This document shows, piece by piece, positions 18,591 through 27,013 of a stretch of DNA of 64,000 bases. Within the stretch, counting starts at the first letter, position 1. Each line of letters starts with the position of its first letter. A model generated the notes under the pieces. The model ran no database searches. It saw nothing but the letters and a program-made list of their open reading frames with translations, and was not told the origin of the DNA. A program made the position numbers and the translations under genes. Source of the stretch: Evansella halocellulosilytica (GTDB lineage Bacteria > Bacillota > Bacilli > Bacillales > Salisediminibacteriaceae); contig NZ_NIST01000001.1 in assembly GCF_002335745.1 (NCBI RefSeq), forward strand, positions 3,658,354 through 3,722,353, written 5' to 3'.

Positions 18591-18998
18591 TCAAGTGACA
18601 TTTTTATCCAATAATTGTTGTATCGCTTTTTTAGCTAATTGGTCTGCTTGTTTATTTTGCTTACTCGGGATCCACTTCATAAAGACATAATCGAAATGGT
18701 TCTCAACGACTTGTAACGCATGCGATAACAACGATTTGTACGGTTCATTTTTTACATACTTTTTATCGAATGCTTCGTCTAACAATTTAGAGTCTGTCCT
18801 TACAGAAATTAATGTAAATCCATGTTTTTTACAAATTTCTAAAGCATGTACAAAAGCATGAAATTCAGCCTCGTGATTAGACATGGTACGTAAAGGTATA
18901 CAGTTTGAAAGGTGGACACCATTTCCTTTAATATAAATACCTGCTCCAGAAGGACCTGGATCTCCAGCACTTGCACCATCAATATATACTTCTATCAA
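18591..18998 (-). CDS. RNase HI-like protein
   Basis: Single-domain RNase H fold protein of 135 residues. The acidic catalytic residues are in place: Asp7 (VYIDGAS), Glu45 (NHEAEFHAF), Asp69 (RTDSKLL) and Asp119 (NKQADQLAKKA). It lacks the basic handle region of E. coli RNase HI, as in B. subtilis YpdQ/YpeP-type proteins, some of which show weak or no RNase H activity. The TTG start has AAAAGGAG. It sits between rnpB and gpsB, where B. subtilis has no gene. A second, frameshifted relative lies at 40487-41160. Confidence 0.85.
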   Translation of the reverse strand: MIEVYIDGASAGDPGPSGAGIYIKGNGVHLSNCIPLRTMSNHEAEFHAFVHALEICKKHGFTLISVRTDSKLLDEAFDKKYVKNEPYKSLLSHALQVVENHFDYVFMKWIPSKQNKQADQLAKKAIQQLLDKNVT

Positions 18999-19109
18999 AC
19001 TTGCATCTCCTTTTAAAAAGTTGTATAGAGCAACCCCTTACGAGCACACGTAAACATACTAGCGATAAGTTTCTTCACCTATGTTGCATAGTCTTGTTAA
19101 CAACCTCAA

Positions 19110-19442
19110 TTAATCATAAAGTTTACTTCCGAACACATGTTTTTCTAAATTCGATAATCGGCGCAGTATATCATAGTTTGTGTTCCCCGCTTGTGATTGA
19201 GGCTGCGGCTGCGTTTGTGGCTGATGACGTTTAGTATGCTCACTTAACGTAGCCGTTTCTTTTTTCAATCGCTCTACTTCTTTTTCAAGCCATTCAATAC
19301 GATTTTCGAATGCATCATAGTCTTTAATGATCGTATCTAAAAACTGATCCACTTCATCTTGATTATAACCACGAATTCCAGTCTTAAAATCTTTTTCTAA
19401 TATTTCCTTTTGAGTAAGTCGAGAAATACGTTTTTGTCCCAA
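19110..19442 (-). CDS. gpsB: Cell-cycle protein GpsB
   Basis: DivIVA-related adaptor that shuttles penicillin-binding proteins between septum and side wall. It is 110 residues. The N-terminal membrane/PBP-binding domain has the diagnostic [19 protein letters not shown] and DEVDQFLD, followed by a coiled coil (about 35-72), a Gln/Pro-rich linker ([11 protein letters not shown]) and the C-terminal trimerisation helix ([17 protein letters not shown]). The TTG start has AGGTG. It is next to ypsA, as in other bacilli. Confidence 0.96.
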   Translation of the reverse strand: MGQKRISRLTQKEILEKDFKTGIRGYNQDEVDQFLDTIIKDYDAFENRIEWLEKEVERLKKETATLSEHTKRHQPQTQPQPQSQAGNTNYDILRRLSNLEKHVFGSKLYD

Positions 19443-19585
19443 CGGCTTTCACCTCTATTAGTCCTATTAATTCATTCTTTTAATGAGAAAGAAATCCAGC
19501 AATGAATAACGACAAGATTTTTTACCTTTATTGAACTTCCTCTAATTGATTATTGATTATATTCTTTCAGAAAGAGCTTGTCTTG

Positions 19586-20152
19586 TCAATTCCAACTATG
19601 ATCATCCGCTTCCTCTCTAATCGTATCTTCAATCTCATCAGGAGTTAAATAGATGACCGGATAGCCTGTTGCAGATTCTTTCTTCTTTGCATATGTTAAA
19701 TAGTATTCAGGCGAGCCTTGTGTATACTCGTCATATAGTACTAATATTGCATCACTTTTATCGATAATAAACTGGTTTTTCATCTTTAATTGTGCCGGAT
19801 TGTCATATTTCCGCTTCGTTATGTAATCTTTATAATCACTTCGTTGCCATATGTTTAAATATAAATCTTTGACTGGACCGTTCCAACGTTCTTCCTGCTC
19901 AAAAAACGGTGCTAATGTCGCAACTTTCATATCATTATATAGCTCCTGTTTTAACTCTAGAGCTGCTTCAGCAGCCCATAGTTCAACACCAGGCTGACCG
20001 CTCGTAATGATCCATTCAATATCATATTCTTCTTTCAATTGTTTGAGTTTTTTCTTTATTGCCCGTTTTAAAAAAGGGAGATGATCATGTTTTTCATTAA
20101 ATATGCCTAATTCGTGCGGTTTATAACCCGTAACTGCTAGAACTGAGTACAT
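19586..20152 (-). CDS. ypsA: YpsA, SLOG-superfamily protein
   Basis: 188-residue protein of the YpsA family (DUF1273), a Rossmann-like SLOG-superfamily domain proposed to bind nucleotide-derived ligands; in B. subtilis and S. aureus it influences cell division. The family pattern TGYKPHELGIF near the start, ITSGQPGVELWAAEAA (ligand loop) and LVLYDEYTQGSPEYYL are present. I use the ATG at 20152 (protein starts MYSVLAVTG) because AAAGGAG lies five bases before it, rather than the GTG eight codons upstream. The gpsB neighbour supports the assignment. Confidence 0.93.
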   Translation of the reverse strand: MYSVLAVTGYKPHELGIFNEKHDHLPFLKRAIKKKLKQLKEEYDIEWIITSGQPGVELWAAEAALELKQELYNDMKVATLAPFFEQEERWNGPVKDLYLNIWQRSDYKDYITKRKYDNPAQLKMKNQFIIDKSDAILVLYDEYTQGSPEYYLTYAKKKESATGYPVIYLTPDEIEDTIREEADDHSWN

Positions 20153-20217
20153 ATGTGCTCCTTTCCTTTTAAACACCTGTTTAAGTTATGATAACCCTTC
20201 TATCCTATCTCGTTAAA

Positions 20218-20239
20218 ACGGACCAGAAATCTGGTCCGT
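20218..20239 (-). terminator. cotD terminator
   Basis: ACGGACCAG and CTGGTCCGT form a nine-base perfect stem around a four-base loop, followed by TTTTAAC on the minus strand, about 20 bases after the coat-protein stop. Confidence 0.85.
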
Positions 20240-20259
20240 TCACATTTCATTTTTGGCTA

Positions 20260-20688
20260 CTATCGGCCGCAACCCGGGCCGCCATATCCACCTACTTGTG
20301 GTCCTACATTAGGTCCATACCCTGCAACTTGATGCCCTGGTCCCGGTGTAGCAGCCCCTGCAACTTGATGCCCTGGTCCAGGCCCATACCCGGCTACTTG
20401 TGGTCCTGGTCCATAACCTGCTACAGGTGGCCTCGGTGTAGCAATCCCTGCTACTTGTGGTCTCGGGCCAGCAGCGAACTGCTGAGATGTTATACGATTT
20501 ACAGTAGATTCAGTATGAGGATACGAGTGGAAGTATTTATAGTTATGGTTAACCACATTCGTTGTATGACTTGGGTGAACAACTGGGACAATATAATCAC
20601 AATCTTGTTCAGTTACACTGTGTTGTGTTGGGCAATATTTTGGCGGCATCTGTTGTACATGACGTCGTCTAGGGTGGTGACAATTCAT
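20260..20688 (-). CDS. cotD: CotD-like spore coat protein
   Basis: 142 residues. The N-terminal half is His/Pro/Cys-rich (MNCHHPRRRHVQQMPPKYCP, then VVHPSHTTNVVNHNYKYFHSYPHTES), the pattern of CotD inner-coat proteins that bind between coat layers. The C-terminal half is an extended low-complexity domain of GYGPGPQVAG/GHQVAG-type repeats, longer than in B. subtilis CotD (75 residues). AAAGGAGG precedes the ATG. An AC-N17-CATA element lies about 55-75 bases upstream and could be a weak sigma-K promoter, but its -10 is imperfect. The location beside ypsA fits cotD. Confidence 0.88.
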   Translation of the reverse strand: MNCHHPRRRHVQQMPPKYCPTQHSVTEQDCDYIVPVVHPSHTTNVVNHNYKYFHSYPHTESTVNRITSQQFAAGPRPQVAGIATPRPPVAGYGPGPQVAGYGPGPGHQVAGAATPGPGHQVAGYGPNVGPQVGGYGGPGCGR

Positions 20689-20779
20689 AAGGTTTCCTCC
20701 TTTATTATTTGATTCAATATCAACCTATGTTCATTTCCCTAAACATGTACTAGTGAGAAAACCTAATTTCACATTGAAA

Positions 20780-20845
20780 TTATTGAAACAACAGTATTGT
20801 CATGCCAATCACAACAAAAAACATGAGCATAACGATTTTAGCCAT
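20780..20845 (-). CDS. Putative 21-residue membrane peptide
   Basis: A strong AAAGGAG lies upstream of an ATG that opens MAKIVMLMFFVVIGMTILLFQ, a single hydrophobic helix with one lysine at the N-terminus. The composition and ribosome site suggest a real membrane micro-peptide. Nothing else is known, and the rest of the gap to 21129 holds no other gene. Confidence 0.4.
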   Translation of the reverse strand: MAKIVMLMFFVVIGMTILLFQ

Positions 20846-21129
20846 GACCTTCTCTCCTTTATTTATCCATCGATAATATTTTAAAAGATCTAGGAAATAT
20901 TGCAAGAAGGTTTTATTTCCTTTTTCGCCATGATTCGTCATATTCGATATCGTTGTGCTATATTTTACATGGCTTTCGACTCCAAAAGCTCGAAAACATG
21001 CGATTTATGCGCTTACCTGGGAAATAAATAAAGGTTTATACTCGATTATGTTAGGAAATATACGTTATACTCTTATAAAAGGTTTCACCTAGAATCATAC
21101 ATAAATTCTAATTTGGAGAGTGATGATCA

Positions 21130-21450
21130 ATGCCAAAAGTAAAAGTTCCTGGAAAAGACCCGTTTGAAGTTGAAAAAGGAACGAAGCTCGTCCTAGCTCT
21201 TGAAGACAATGGAGTCGATATTCTTCATCGTTGTGGAGGCAAAGCCAAATGTACAACTTGCAGAGTGGAAGTCGTTGAAGGTGATTTTGGTCCACTTACT
21301 GAAGTAGAAAGCTCCATTTTTGAGAAAAAAGGGTTAGATGATTCTTGTCGATTATCTTGTCAAGTGTATGTGAATGATGACGTAACAGTTAAACCGGAAA
21401 GAACGGTTTCCTCTTCCGGTATGGATGCTGGACCAAGACCAGAGCAATAA
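21130..21450 (+). CDS. [2Fe-2S] ferredoxin
   Basis: 106-residue plant/adrenodoxin-fold ferredoxin, a cytosolic electron carrier. The cluster cysteines appear as HRCGGKAKCTTC and, later, SCRLSC; the spacing CxxxxxCxxC resembles bacterial Isc-type/adrenodoxin ferredoxins. The C-terminal tail after KPERTV is disordered-looking (SSSGMDAGPRPEQ). GGAGAG lies upstream of the ATG. Its redox partner is not apparent; the gene stands alone and ends in a hairpin shared with the convergent exonuclease gene. Confidence 0.9.
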   Translation: MPKVKVPGKDPFEVEKGTKLVLALEDNGVDILHRCGGKAKCTTCRVEVVEGDFGPLTEVESSIFEKKGLDDSCRLSCQVYVNDDVTVKPERTVSSSGMDAGPRPEQ

Positions 21451-21457
21451 AAGGTAT

Positions 21458-21482
21458 GACGCAAGGACTTAGTCTTTGCGTC
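21458..21482. terminator. Terminator between ferredoxin and convergent exonuclease
   Basis: GACGCAA...TTGCGTC stem with extra GAC/GTC pairing, followed by TTTTTCTT on the plus strand. It overlaps the last codons of the exonuclease gene. Confidence 0.75.
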
Positions 21483-22209
21483 TTTTTCTTACAGTTAACC
21501 AATCCTCTAACGTATGAATATTTCTTTCTTTTAATTTTGTAATGAGTTTTTCAAACACTTCCGCAGTCATGTATGCATCATTTAATGCATGGTGGCGCTC
21601 CCTCTTATCGATATCAAACCTCTTTATTAAATCATCTATTTGATTCCGCTCTCCTGGATATAAAAAGTTTGCAACCTCGTAAGAGTCAATCGACTGTGGA
21701 CGGTAATCAGGTAGTTCCCACTTCTTGCAAAGCTCTTTTAAGAAATTCACGTCAAAGCTTGACGGGTGAGCAACGACGACGGTCTCATAAGAAAACTCCA
21801 GAAATTTTTTAAAGCTGTACGGAAATGGTTGGCCTGAATGATTAATTTCCTCTCTAGATAAACCCGTTAGCATTAATATCTCTTTAGGAACACGTTTAAT
21901 GGGGGAAATGATCTCATAAAATTGCTCAGGAAATTGTATATCATTCATATTTATTTTGACAGCTCCTAACGACACAACTTCATCACCTAATGTTGAATAT
22001 AACCCTGTTGTCTCTAAATCAAAGACCGTATACGTCATATCCTCTAAAGATGTCGTACAATCAATGTCACTTTGGGGCATTTTCTGGATTTCCTTTACTA
22101 TTTCACCATAAAAAGCTTTATTTTCTTTCAACCACTTTCGTTTATCGTATTCAAATCGGTAGAAATCGAAAAGAAGATACTTCATGATCCGTAATGCTGA
22201 TACTTCCAT
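21469..22209 (-). CDS. DEDDh 3'-5' exonuclease (PolC/DnaQ-epsilon type)
   Basis: 246-residue protein. An N-terminal helical region of about 55 residues (FYRFEYDKRKWLKENKAFYGE) precedes the DEDDh nuclease fold: ExoI motif VFDLETTGL, ExoII HPSSFDVNFL, ExoIII with the catalytic His as ERHHALNDAYMTAEVF. It would trim single-stranded DNA or RNA 3' ends. It is the last gene of a tight operon (three-base gap) with a cyclic-nucleotide/CBS/DUF294 protein and MrfB upstream. Pairs of DUF294 protein and exonuclease are common in bacteria, often beside an acetate symporter, which is absent here. Confidence 0.9.
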   Translation of the reverse strand: MEVSALRIMKYLLFDFYRFEYDKRKWLKENKAFYGEIVKEIQKMPQSDIDCTTSLEDMTYTVFDLETTGLYSTLGDEVVSLGAVKINMNDIQFPEQFYEIISPIKRVPKEILMLTGLSREEINHSGQPFPYSFKKFLEFSYETVVVAHPSSFDVNFLKELCKKWELPDYRPQSIDSYEVANFLYPGERNQIDDLIKRFDIDKRERHHALNDAYMTAEVFEKLITKLKERNIHTLEDWLTVRKRRKD

Positions 22210-22212
22210 TTA

Positions 22213-24123
22213 TTAGATCCCCCGATTCTTAGCAAAGCTTAACTCACTCATTTGCTGAAGTCGCTTTGCAACCAGTAATGCTTCTTTTAACTGCTTCTTT
22301 TCTTCTTTCGTCATTCGTACTGTTGGAACTTGATTCGTTAAAGGAATTTGCCGTCTTAATTGCGATATATGTTCTTTCATTCGGAAGTAATGTAAGTAAT
22401 CTAACGCTAACTTTACATTTTTAACATCTCTTGGATGGAATATCTCTTTTTCTTGAAGTTGTTTCAGCCTTTGTAATGTGCTGACAGCTACGATCCCATA
22501 TTTGATCGAGAAGATCCTGACCCCATTTACGATTTGCATCATCGCTTGTTTTTTAATATCAATGACTCGTTCTTTCCCTTTTGTCGATATTGTTCCAAGC
22601 GGAGTAATCGGAACACGGAAACGAATTGTATCTTTCATCAGAAGTGCATGTAATATTTTACCTTTTTGAATCGTGTTTATTGTACGTTCCCTTAACTGTT
22701 CTGCTAGGTGAAAATCACCAAATAACGGACGATAATCAATAAAAATCGTAAAGTCTCTAACTTCTTCAGCATCTGTCTCCTTTACCCAGCGATTCACTTC
22801 TTGGACCCATTGATTTAAACTACGCATCCACTTTTTTTCTTTTGCCATAATTCCCCCAGTACACTCGGGAAAACCTACTCTTACTAATCCATCATTAATC
22901 TTTTCAGCGAAGCGTTGAAAGTAGGTCTCTATTGCTCGCTTATTCGGCAAATGCTCATAATTATCAAGTATAAAACCATTATCTTGATCTGTACTAAATG
23001 CTTGTTCTTTTCGCCCCTGACTTCCCATTACGATAAAACAATAGTTAATTGGCGGTTGCCCGTGTCCTTCTCTTTTCATTTCATCTATCGCAAATTTAAT
23101 AACTTTCCGATGCAACGTATCATTATAATTTGATATTAATTCACAAACTTCTGAAGGGTGTGTTCGTTCCTCGAGAAGAGCTTCCGCAAATGTATAAAAA
23201 TCCTCATTATTTGTAGGTGACAATGCTGCCAATTCATTTAGCTGCTTTGCATGTTGAAGTCTGTAAGAGAGGTTTATATATTTTGAATCCTGTAATTGTA
23301 AAAATGCTTCGGCAGTTAACACTCCAACAACGACTTGTTGTTTTAGCACGGGGACAAGGTCAATGTGGTCATCTTTAAAAAAGGTTAATACTTCATAACT
23401 AAATGCATCTTCTTGCGTATAAACAGGGTCTTCATCCATCCATTTTAATACGGACTCCTCACCATTTCCTAACATTAATCCACGGATCACTTGCTGTTGT
23501 GTTAACACGCCACAAAGTTCCTGATTTTGATGGACGACCACTAAACCTGATGTATTCCATTGTAATAAGACCTTAGCTGCTTCGTTTAACGTTGTCTTTT
23601 TTGTGATCGTTCTTGCTTTTTCCATCATCATTCTCACTCGCGTTCTGAACAATGCAATATTTTCTGCATCTGAAACAGCCCTCTCTTTTTTGATTTCGTC
23701 GTACAGCGATTTCATTCGGCTGCCGATTCCTGAGAGGATCACATCTGAGAACATTTTATTTTCTGTCATTACTTTTAAGAAAGCACTCTTTTTAAATCGT
23801 ACGGTTTCACACGTTTCAAGAGCTTGGACCGAAAAGTTCATCTGACCACCAGCTAATAAAATCAACATTCCAATCAAGTCTCCGGGGTAGTAAAAGCGAA
23901 CGGAAATTTGCTGTCCATCATCCTTGTGTAAAATGTTTTTTGCAAGACCGCTTAATAAAAAGTACACTTCGACTTCTTCATCATCTTCATGAAAAACAAA
24001 TTCATTTTCTTGAAATGTCATTCGCTTTGATTGTGTAAAAATTTGCTGAAATTGATCGTTTGTCAATAAGTCAAACGGGTATGTTGCTCTAATAAGTTGC
24101 TCATAATCTTGATGATTGTCCAC
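22213..24123 (-). CDS. cNMP-binding/CBS/DUF294 nucleotidyltransferase-like regulator
   Basis: 636-residue multidomain protein. Residues about 1-140 are a cyclic-nucleotide-binding-like beta roll (FHEDDEEVEVYFLLSGLA, VRFYYPGDLIGML). Two CBS domains follow (about 170-290: NEAAKVLLQWNTSGLVVVHQN, DHIDLVPVLKQQVVVGVL). Residues 330-640 are DUF294 plus its C-terminal partner, with the nucleotidyltransferase pattern GSQGRKEQAFSTDQDNGFIL and IDYRPLFGD. This resembles GlnD-type sensors, suggesting signal-gated nucleotidyl transfer or hydrolysis; no substrate is known. The GTG start has AGGAGG. It lies between two exonuclease genes, 14 bases after MrfB and three before the DEDDh nuclease. Confidence 0.87.
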   Translation of the reverse strand: MDNHQDYEQLIRATYPFDLLTNDQFQQIFTQSKRMTFQENEFVFHEDDEEVEVYFLLSGLAKNILHKDDGQQISVRFYYPGDLIGMLILLAGGQMNFSVQALETCETVRFKKSAFLKVMTENKMFSDVILSGIGSRMKSLYDEIKKERAVSDAENIALFRTRVRMMMEKARTITKKTTLNEAAKVLLQWNTSGLVVVHQNQELCGVLTQQQVIRGLMLGNGEESVLKWMDEDPVYTQEDAFSYEVLTFFKDDHIDLVPVLKQQVVVGVLTAEAFLQLQDSKYINLSYRLQHAKQLNELAALSPTNNEDFYTFAEALLEERTHPSEVCELISNYNDTLHRKVIKFAIDEMKREGHGQPPINYCFIVMGSQGRKEQAFSTDQDNGFILDNYEHLPNKRAIETYFQRFAEKINDGLVRVGFPECTGGIMAKEKKWMRSLNQWVQEVNRWVKETDAEEVRDFTIFIDYRPLFGDFHLAEQLRERTINTIQKGKILHALLMKDTIRFRVPITPLGTISTKGKERVIDIKKQAMMQIVNGVRIFSIKYGIVAVSTLQRLKQLQEKEIFHPRDVKNVKLALDYLHYFRMKEHISQLRRQIPLTNQVPTVRMTKEEKKQLKEALLVAKRLQQMSELSFAKNRGI

Positions 24124-24137
24124 CTCATTTTCCTCCT

Positions 24138-25394
24138 TTACCCGTTGCCTATTTTCTCGCTTAACCGAGTCAGTCTTTTTTCAATTCCTCTTATTTTCCC
24201 TTTTGATAAGATGATTTGATCGACACGATTAACTTCCGTTAATGCTTGTTTCGCATATTGATACGCTTTTTCAATGTTTTTCTCGTGATGCTCTGCGATC
24301 TTTGCAAGTTCGATATAACCGTCAATCATACTTTCTGAATGAAGAGAAAGACATCGTAAAAAGTACCGTTCTGCTGCTTCTATATTTTTATTTTTCTTCT
24401 CTAGCAAACCTAATCTGTACAATGCAGAAGCTTGCCCAGTACCTCTTTTATCCGCAGCAACTAAGTAACATTTCATAGCATATTCGGTTGCATTCACTTG
24501 TTCAAACCACTTGCCAGATTCAAATAATTCATTACTGGACAGAGGCTCGTCATGAATTTGGAACAACCTTTTGCACAAATCAATATATAAATGAACGAGC
24601 GAGCGAACGTCTTGATCGTTATGGTTTATAATTCCAGTTAACTGTTCCGGGTTACGATCTTGTAAATAATCAAAGTAAAGTAGCGGTGCCATACTACCAG
24701 GTGTATCATTCGATCTCGGAACTCGTAATTTCTCTTCCTCAACGACAGCTAACCGACAAGAAGGCAACTCCTTTTTCCACAACCTTCTCGCTGCATGAAG
24801 TAAGTCAATGTGACCGAATTTAGGAAGCTTCGGTACTCGATCTCGAACAAATGCATGTCTTGACTTCACTTGCGGCCAATCAAAAGATTTCCCATTATAA
24901 CTGACTAAAAAGTCATCCTCTCTGAAATCCTGTAAAAAAGAATACATAAAAGCAGCTTCTGAAGCCGGATCAGGTAAGATGTGTTGGGTCACTTCAATGC
25001 CGTCTTTCAATACTTTAGCGTAACCGATCAAAAAGATTGTATTTCCAGCTCCTGTTGATAAACCAGTCGTCTCAGTATCAAAAAATAACATTCTCTCTAT
25101 CGGTAGTCCGTTCGAGGAAAGAGGATGATCGATATCGAACCGTTCCCATAACTGTTGGATGTCTCTTAACTCTTGATAAATATGTTTATTTGAATAAACG
25201 GTTTTTCGAAGATAAGATACTTCCTCTTCGAATTGTACAGGGGAAAATCCTACTTCTTTCCACTTTTTCATTAACGGTTCTAATCCTGATTCCGGTGATT
25301 TTACATTGTCCTTGTGATTTCTACTTATATTCGCTGTCGATTCATCCGACTGTAAATGAGATTTCATTCTATTTAATTTCGCTTTTAAGCTCAT
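24138..25394 (-). CDS. mrfB: MrfB, mitomycin repair 3'-5' exonuclease (YprB)
   Basis: 418-residue metal-dependent exonuclease that, with helicase MrfA, repairs mitomycin C adducts and crosslinks in B. subtilis by a UvrABC-independent route. The RNase H-like nuclease domain has FFDTETTGLSTGAGNTIFLIGY (acidic motif I, about residue 115), FLVSYNGKSFDWPQ (motif II) and NHNDQDVRSLVHLY (motif III). The C-terminal 130 residues are TPR-like helices. In B. subtilis mrfA and mrfB are adjacent; here mrfA lies about 5.8 kb upstream at 31170-33443, with a germination operon and repeats in between. It heads an operon with the DUF294 protein and a second exonuclease. Confidence 0.9.
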   Translation of the reverse strand: MSLKAKLNRMKSHLQSDESTANISRNHKDNVKSPESGLEPLMKKWKEVGFSPVQFEEEVSYLRKTVYSNKHIYQELRDIQQLWERFDIDHPLSSNGLPIERMLFFDTETTGLSTGAGNTIFLIGYAKVLKDGIEVTQHILPDPASEAAFMYSFLQDFREDDFLVSYNGKSFDWPQVKSRHAFVRDRVPKLPKFGHIDLLHAARRLWKKELPSCRLAVVEEEKLRVPRSNDTPGSMAPLLYFDYLQDRNPEQLTGIINHNDQDVRSLVHLYIDLCKRLFQIHDEPLSSNELFESGKWFEQVNATEYAMKCYLVAADKRGTGQASALYRLGLLEKKNKNIEAAERYFLRCLSLHSESMIDGYIELAKIAEHHEKNIEKAYQYAKQALTEVNRVDQIILSKGKIRGIEKRLTRLSEKIGNG

Positions 25395-25431
25395 TCGATC
25401 ACCATACTTCTTATCAATTTTTATACTCTAT

Positions 25432-25462
25432 GAATAGAAAATGTCTCTTTTTTTACATACTA
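25432..25462 (+). promoter_or_regulatory. Sigma-G promoter of the ger operon
   Basis: GAATAG at 25432-25437 and CATACTA at 25456-25462 with an 18-base spacer match the forespore sigma-G consensus gnATRn-N18-cATnnTA exactly. Transcription would start about 33 bases before the gerA-type start codon. Germinant receptor operons are known to use sigma-G. Confidence 0.8.
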
Positions 25463-25501
25463 ACATAAAGCAGTAGTTTACTTCGTATAAAGGAGCATAT
25501 T

Positions 25502-26992
25502 TTGTTGTCTAAGAATAGTAAACAAGAACAACATAAAACTTGGGAAGACGTTATAAAAGCATGTAATGAATCTGATGACTTTACTCAAGAAGAAATTAAA
25601 AGTCCGTATCAACCTTTTTATCTTAAATATTTTGAAACGTTAATAGAAGATACACTTTTGCAAGAGAAAGTCATTGAGATTTTAAAAGAAAGAAAGTATG
25701 AAACATTACACGACGTATACGAATATCTTCCGTTTGATGAAATGAAAATTGTCGCGACACCAGAAGAGCTTGAAGATGGGTTAATGGGGGGCAAAGTGCT
25801 CATTCAATTAGGTGAGCACGATCCGTACGGTCTGCTAGTCATTTTAACCGTCAACGAAAAACGTGAAATTAGTATTCCTGAAGTTGAGTATAGTGTTATC
25901 GGCCCTAAAGAGTCGTTCGTTGAAAATTTAGAAGTGAACTTAAATCTTGTCCGGAAACGTGTGCCTTCCGCTGATTTTATAGTAAAAAAAATTAAGGTCG
26001 GGTATCGATCGCAAACAGATGTAGCGATTATGTACTTAAAATCAATTGCCAATGATGAAAATGTTCAAACGATGCTCCAGCGCATTCAAGACATTGATTA
26101 TGACGAAATCGAAGATAGCTCTTATTTAGCACAATTTATTGAAGATGATAGTAACAGTCCATTTCCACAAACGATGGATACAGAACGACCTGACCGGGTT
26201 GCCGGTGTGCTATCTGAAGGCAAAATTGTAGTATTAGTAGATGGGTCTCCATCTGCGATCACTGCACCTACGACACTGATCGAATTCTTTTCAGCGTTTG
26301 AAGATTATTACATCGCTTGGCATATGGCTTCTGCTTTTCGGCTCATTCGTTTGTTTGCTGTCCTTTTCTCGGTTTTTGCTACACCCGTTTATGTTGCCGT
26401 ACTAACGTATCATGTTGAACTCATTCCGAAAGACTTAATGGCTACATTAATTTTATCGAGAGAACAAATTCCGTTTCCTCCAATTATTGAAGCGTTATTT
26501 CTAGAACTGACGATCGAACTTTTACGTGAGGCTGGTGCAAGACTGCCTACAAAAGTCGGTCAAACGATCGGTATCGTAGGCGGTATTGTGATCGGGACGG
26601 CTGCTGTTGAAGCGGGACTCACGAGCAATGTGTTATTAATTATCGTCGCACTAGCGGCTCTTGCTTCGTTTACAACACCGATTTATCGAATCGGTAATAC
26701 GATTCGCCTTATCCGTTTTCCATATTTAATTATTGCTCAAATTTGGGGACTAGTTGGGGTCGTTATGTTAATGACATTTAACCTAGTTCACCTCGTTAAT
26801 TTAAAATCGTTAGGGCGGCCATATTTAGAGCCGATCTATCCACCTAACTGGAAAGATTTACGTGACTCTTTTATAAGACTTCCTTTTAGTTTCCAACGGG
26901 AACGTCCAACATTCACACAAACGAAAGACGATACTAGGTTTCCCACAGTTGAGGGAAAAAAGAAAAATGATATTGATGAAAACATTAATTAA
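25502..26992 (+). CDS. gerA: Germinant receptor subunit A (GerA family)
   Basis: 496-residue A subunit of a spore germinant receptor in the inner spore membrane. A soluble N-terminal two-lobed domain (about 1-265) contains the family patterns VLVDGSPSAITAPTTLIEFF and GVLSEGKIVVL; the C-terminal membrane part has around five helices with REAGARLPTKVGQTIGIVGG, a hallmark of the family. The TTG start at 25502 lies six bases after AAAGGAG. The TTG-initiated gene, GerB and GerC genes follow in the order of a standard operon. Which germinant it recognises cannot be read; paralogues GerA, GerB, GerK of B. subtilis differ mainly here. Confidence 0.94.
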   Translation: MLSKNSKQEQHKTWEDVIKACNESDDFTQEEIKSPYQPFYLKYFETLIEDTLLQEKVIEILKERKYETLHDVYEYLPFDEMKIVATPEELEDGLMGGKVLIQLGEHDPYGLLVILTVNEKREISIPEVEYSVIGPKESFVENLEVNLNLVRKRVPSADFIVKKIKVGYRSQTDVAIMYLKSIANDENVQTMLQRIQDIDYDEIEDSSYLAQFIEDDSNSPFPQTMDTERPDRVAGVLSEGKIVVLVDGSPSAITAPTTLIEFFSAFEDYYIAWHMASAFRLIRLFAVLFSVFATPVYVAVLTYHVELIPKDLMATLILSREQIPFPPIIEALFLELTIELLREAGARLPTKVGQTIGIVGGIVIGTAAVEAGLTSNVLLIIVALAALASFTTPIYRIGNTIRLIRFPYLIIAQIWGLVGVVMLMTFNLVHLVNLKSLGRPYLEPIYPPNWKDLRDSFIRLPFSFQRERPTFTQTKDDTRFPTVEGKKKNDIDENIN

Positions 26993-27013
26993 CACGTAAA
27001 GGAGGAGTCAAAG

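Noticed and set aside
20188-20712. A 174-codon plus-strand frame opposite cotD
   Set aside because: It is the mirror of the repetitive CotD coding sequence (Tyr/Trp/Cys-rich artefact) and lacks a ribosome site.
20690-20765. A sigma-K promoter for cotD
   Set aside because: AC-N17-CATA is present but the rest of the -10 is imperfect, so it is only mentioned in the cotD entry.
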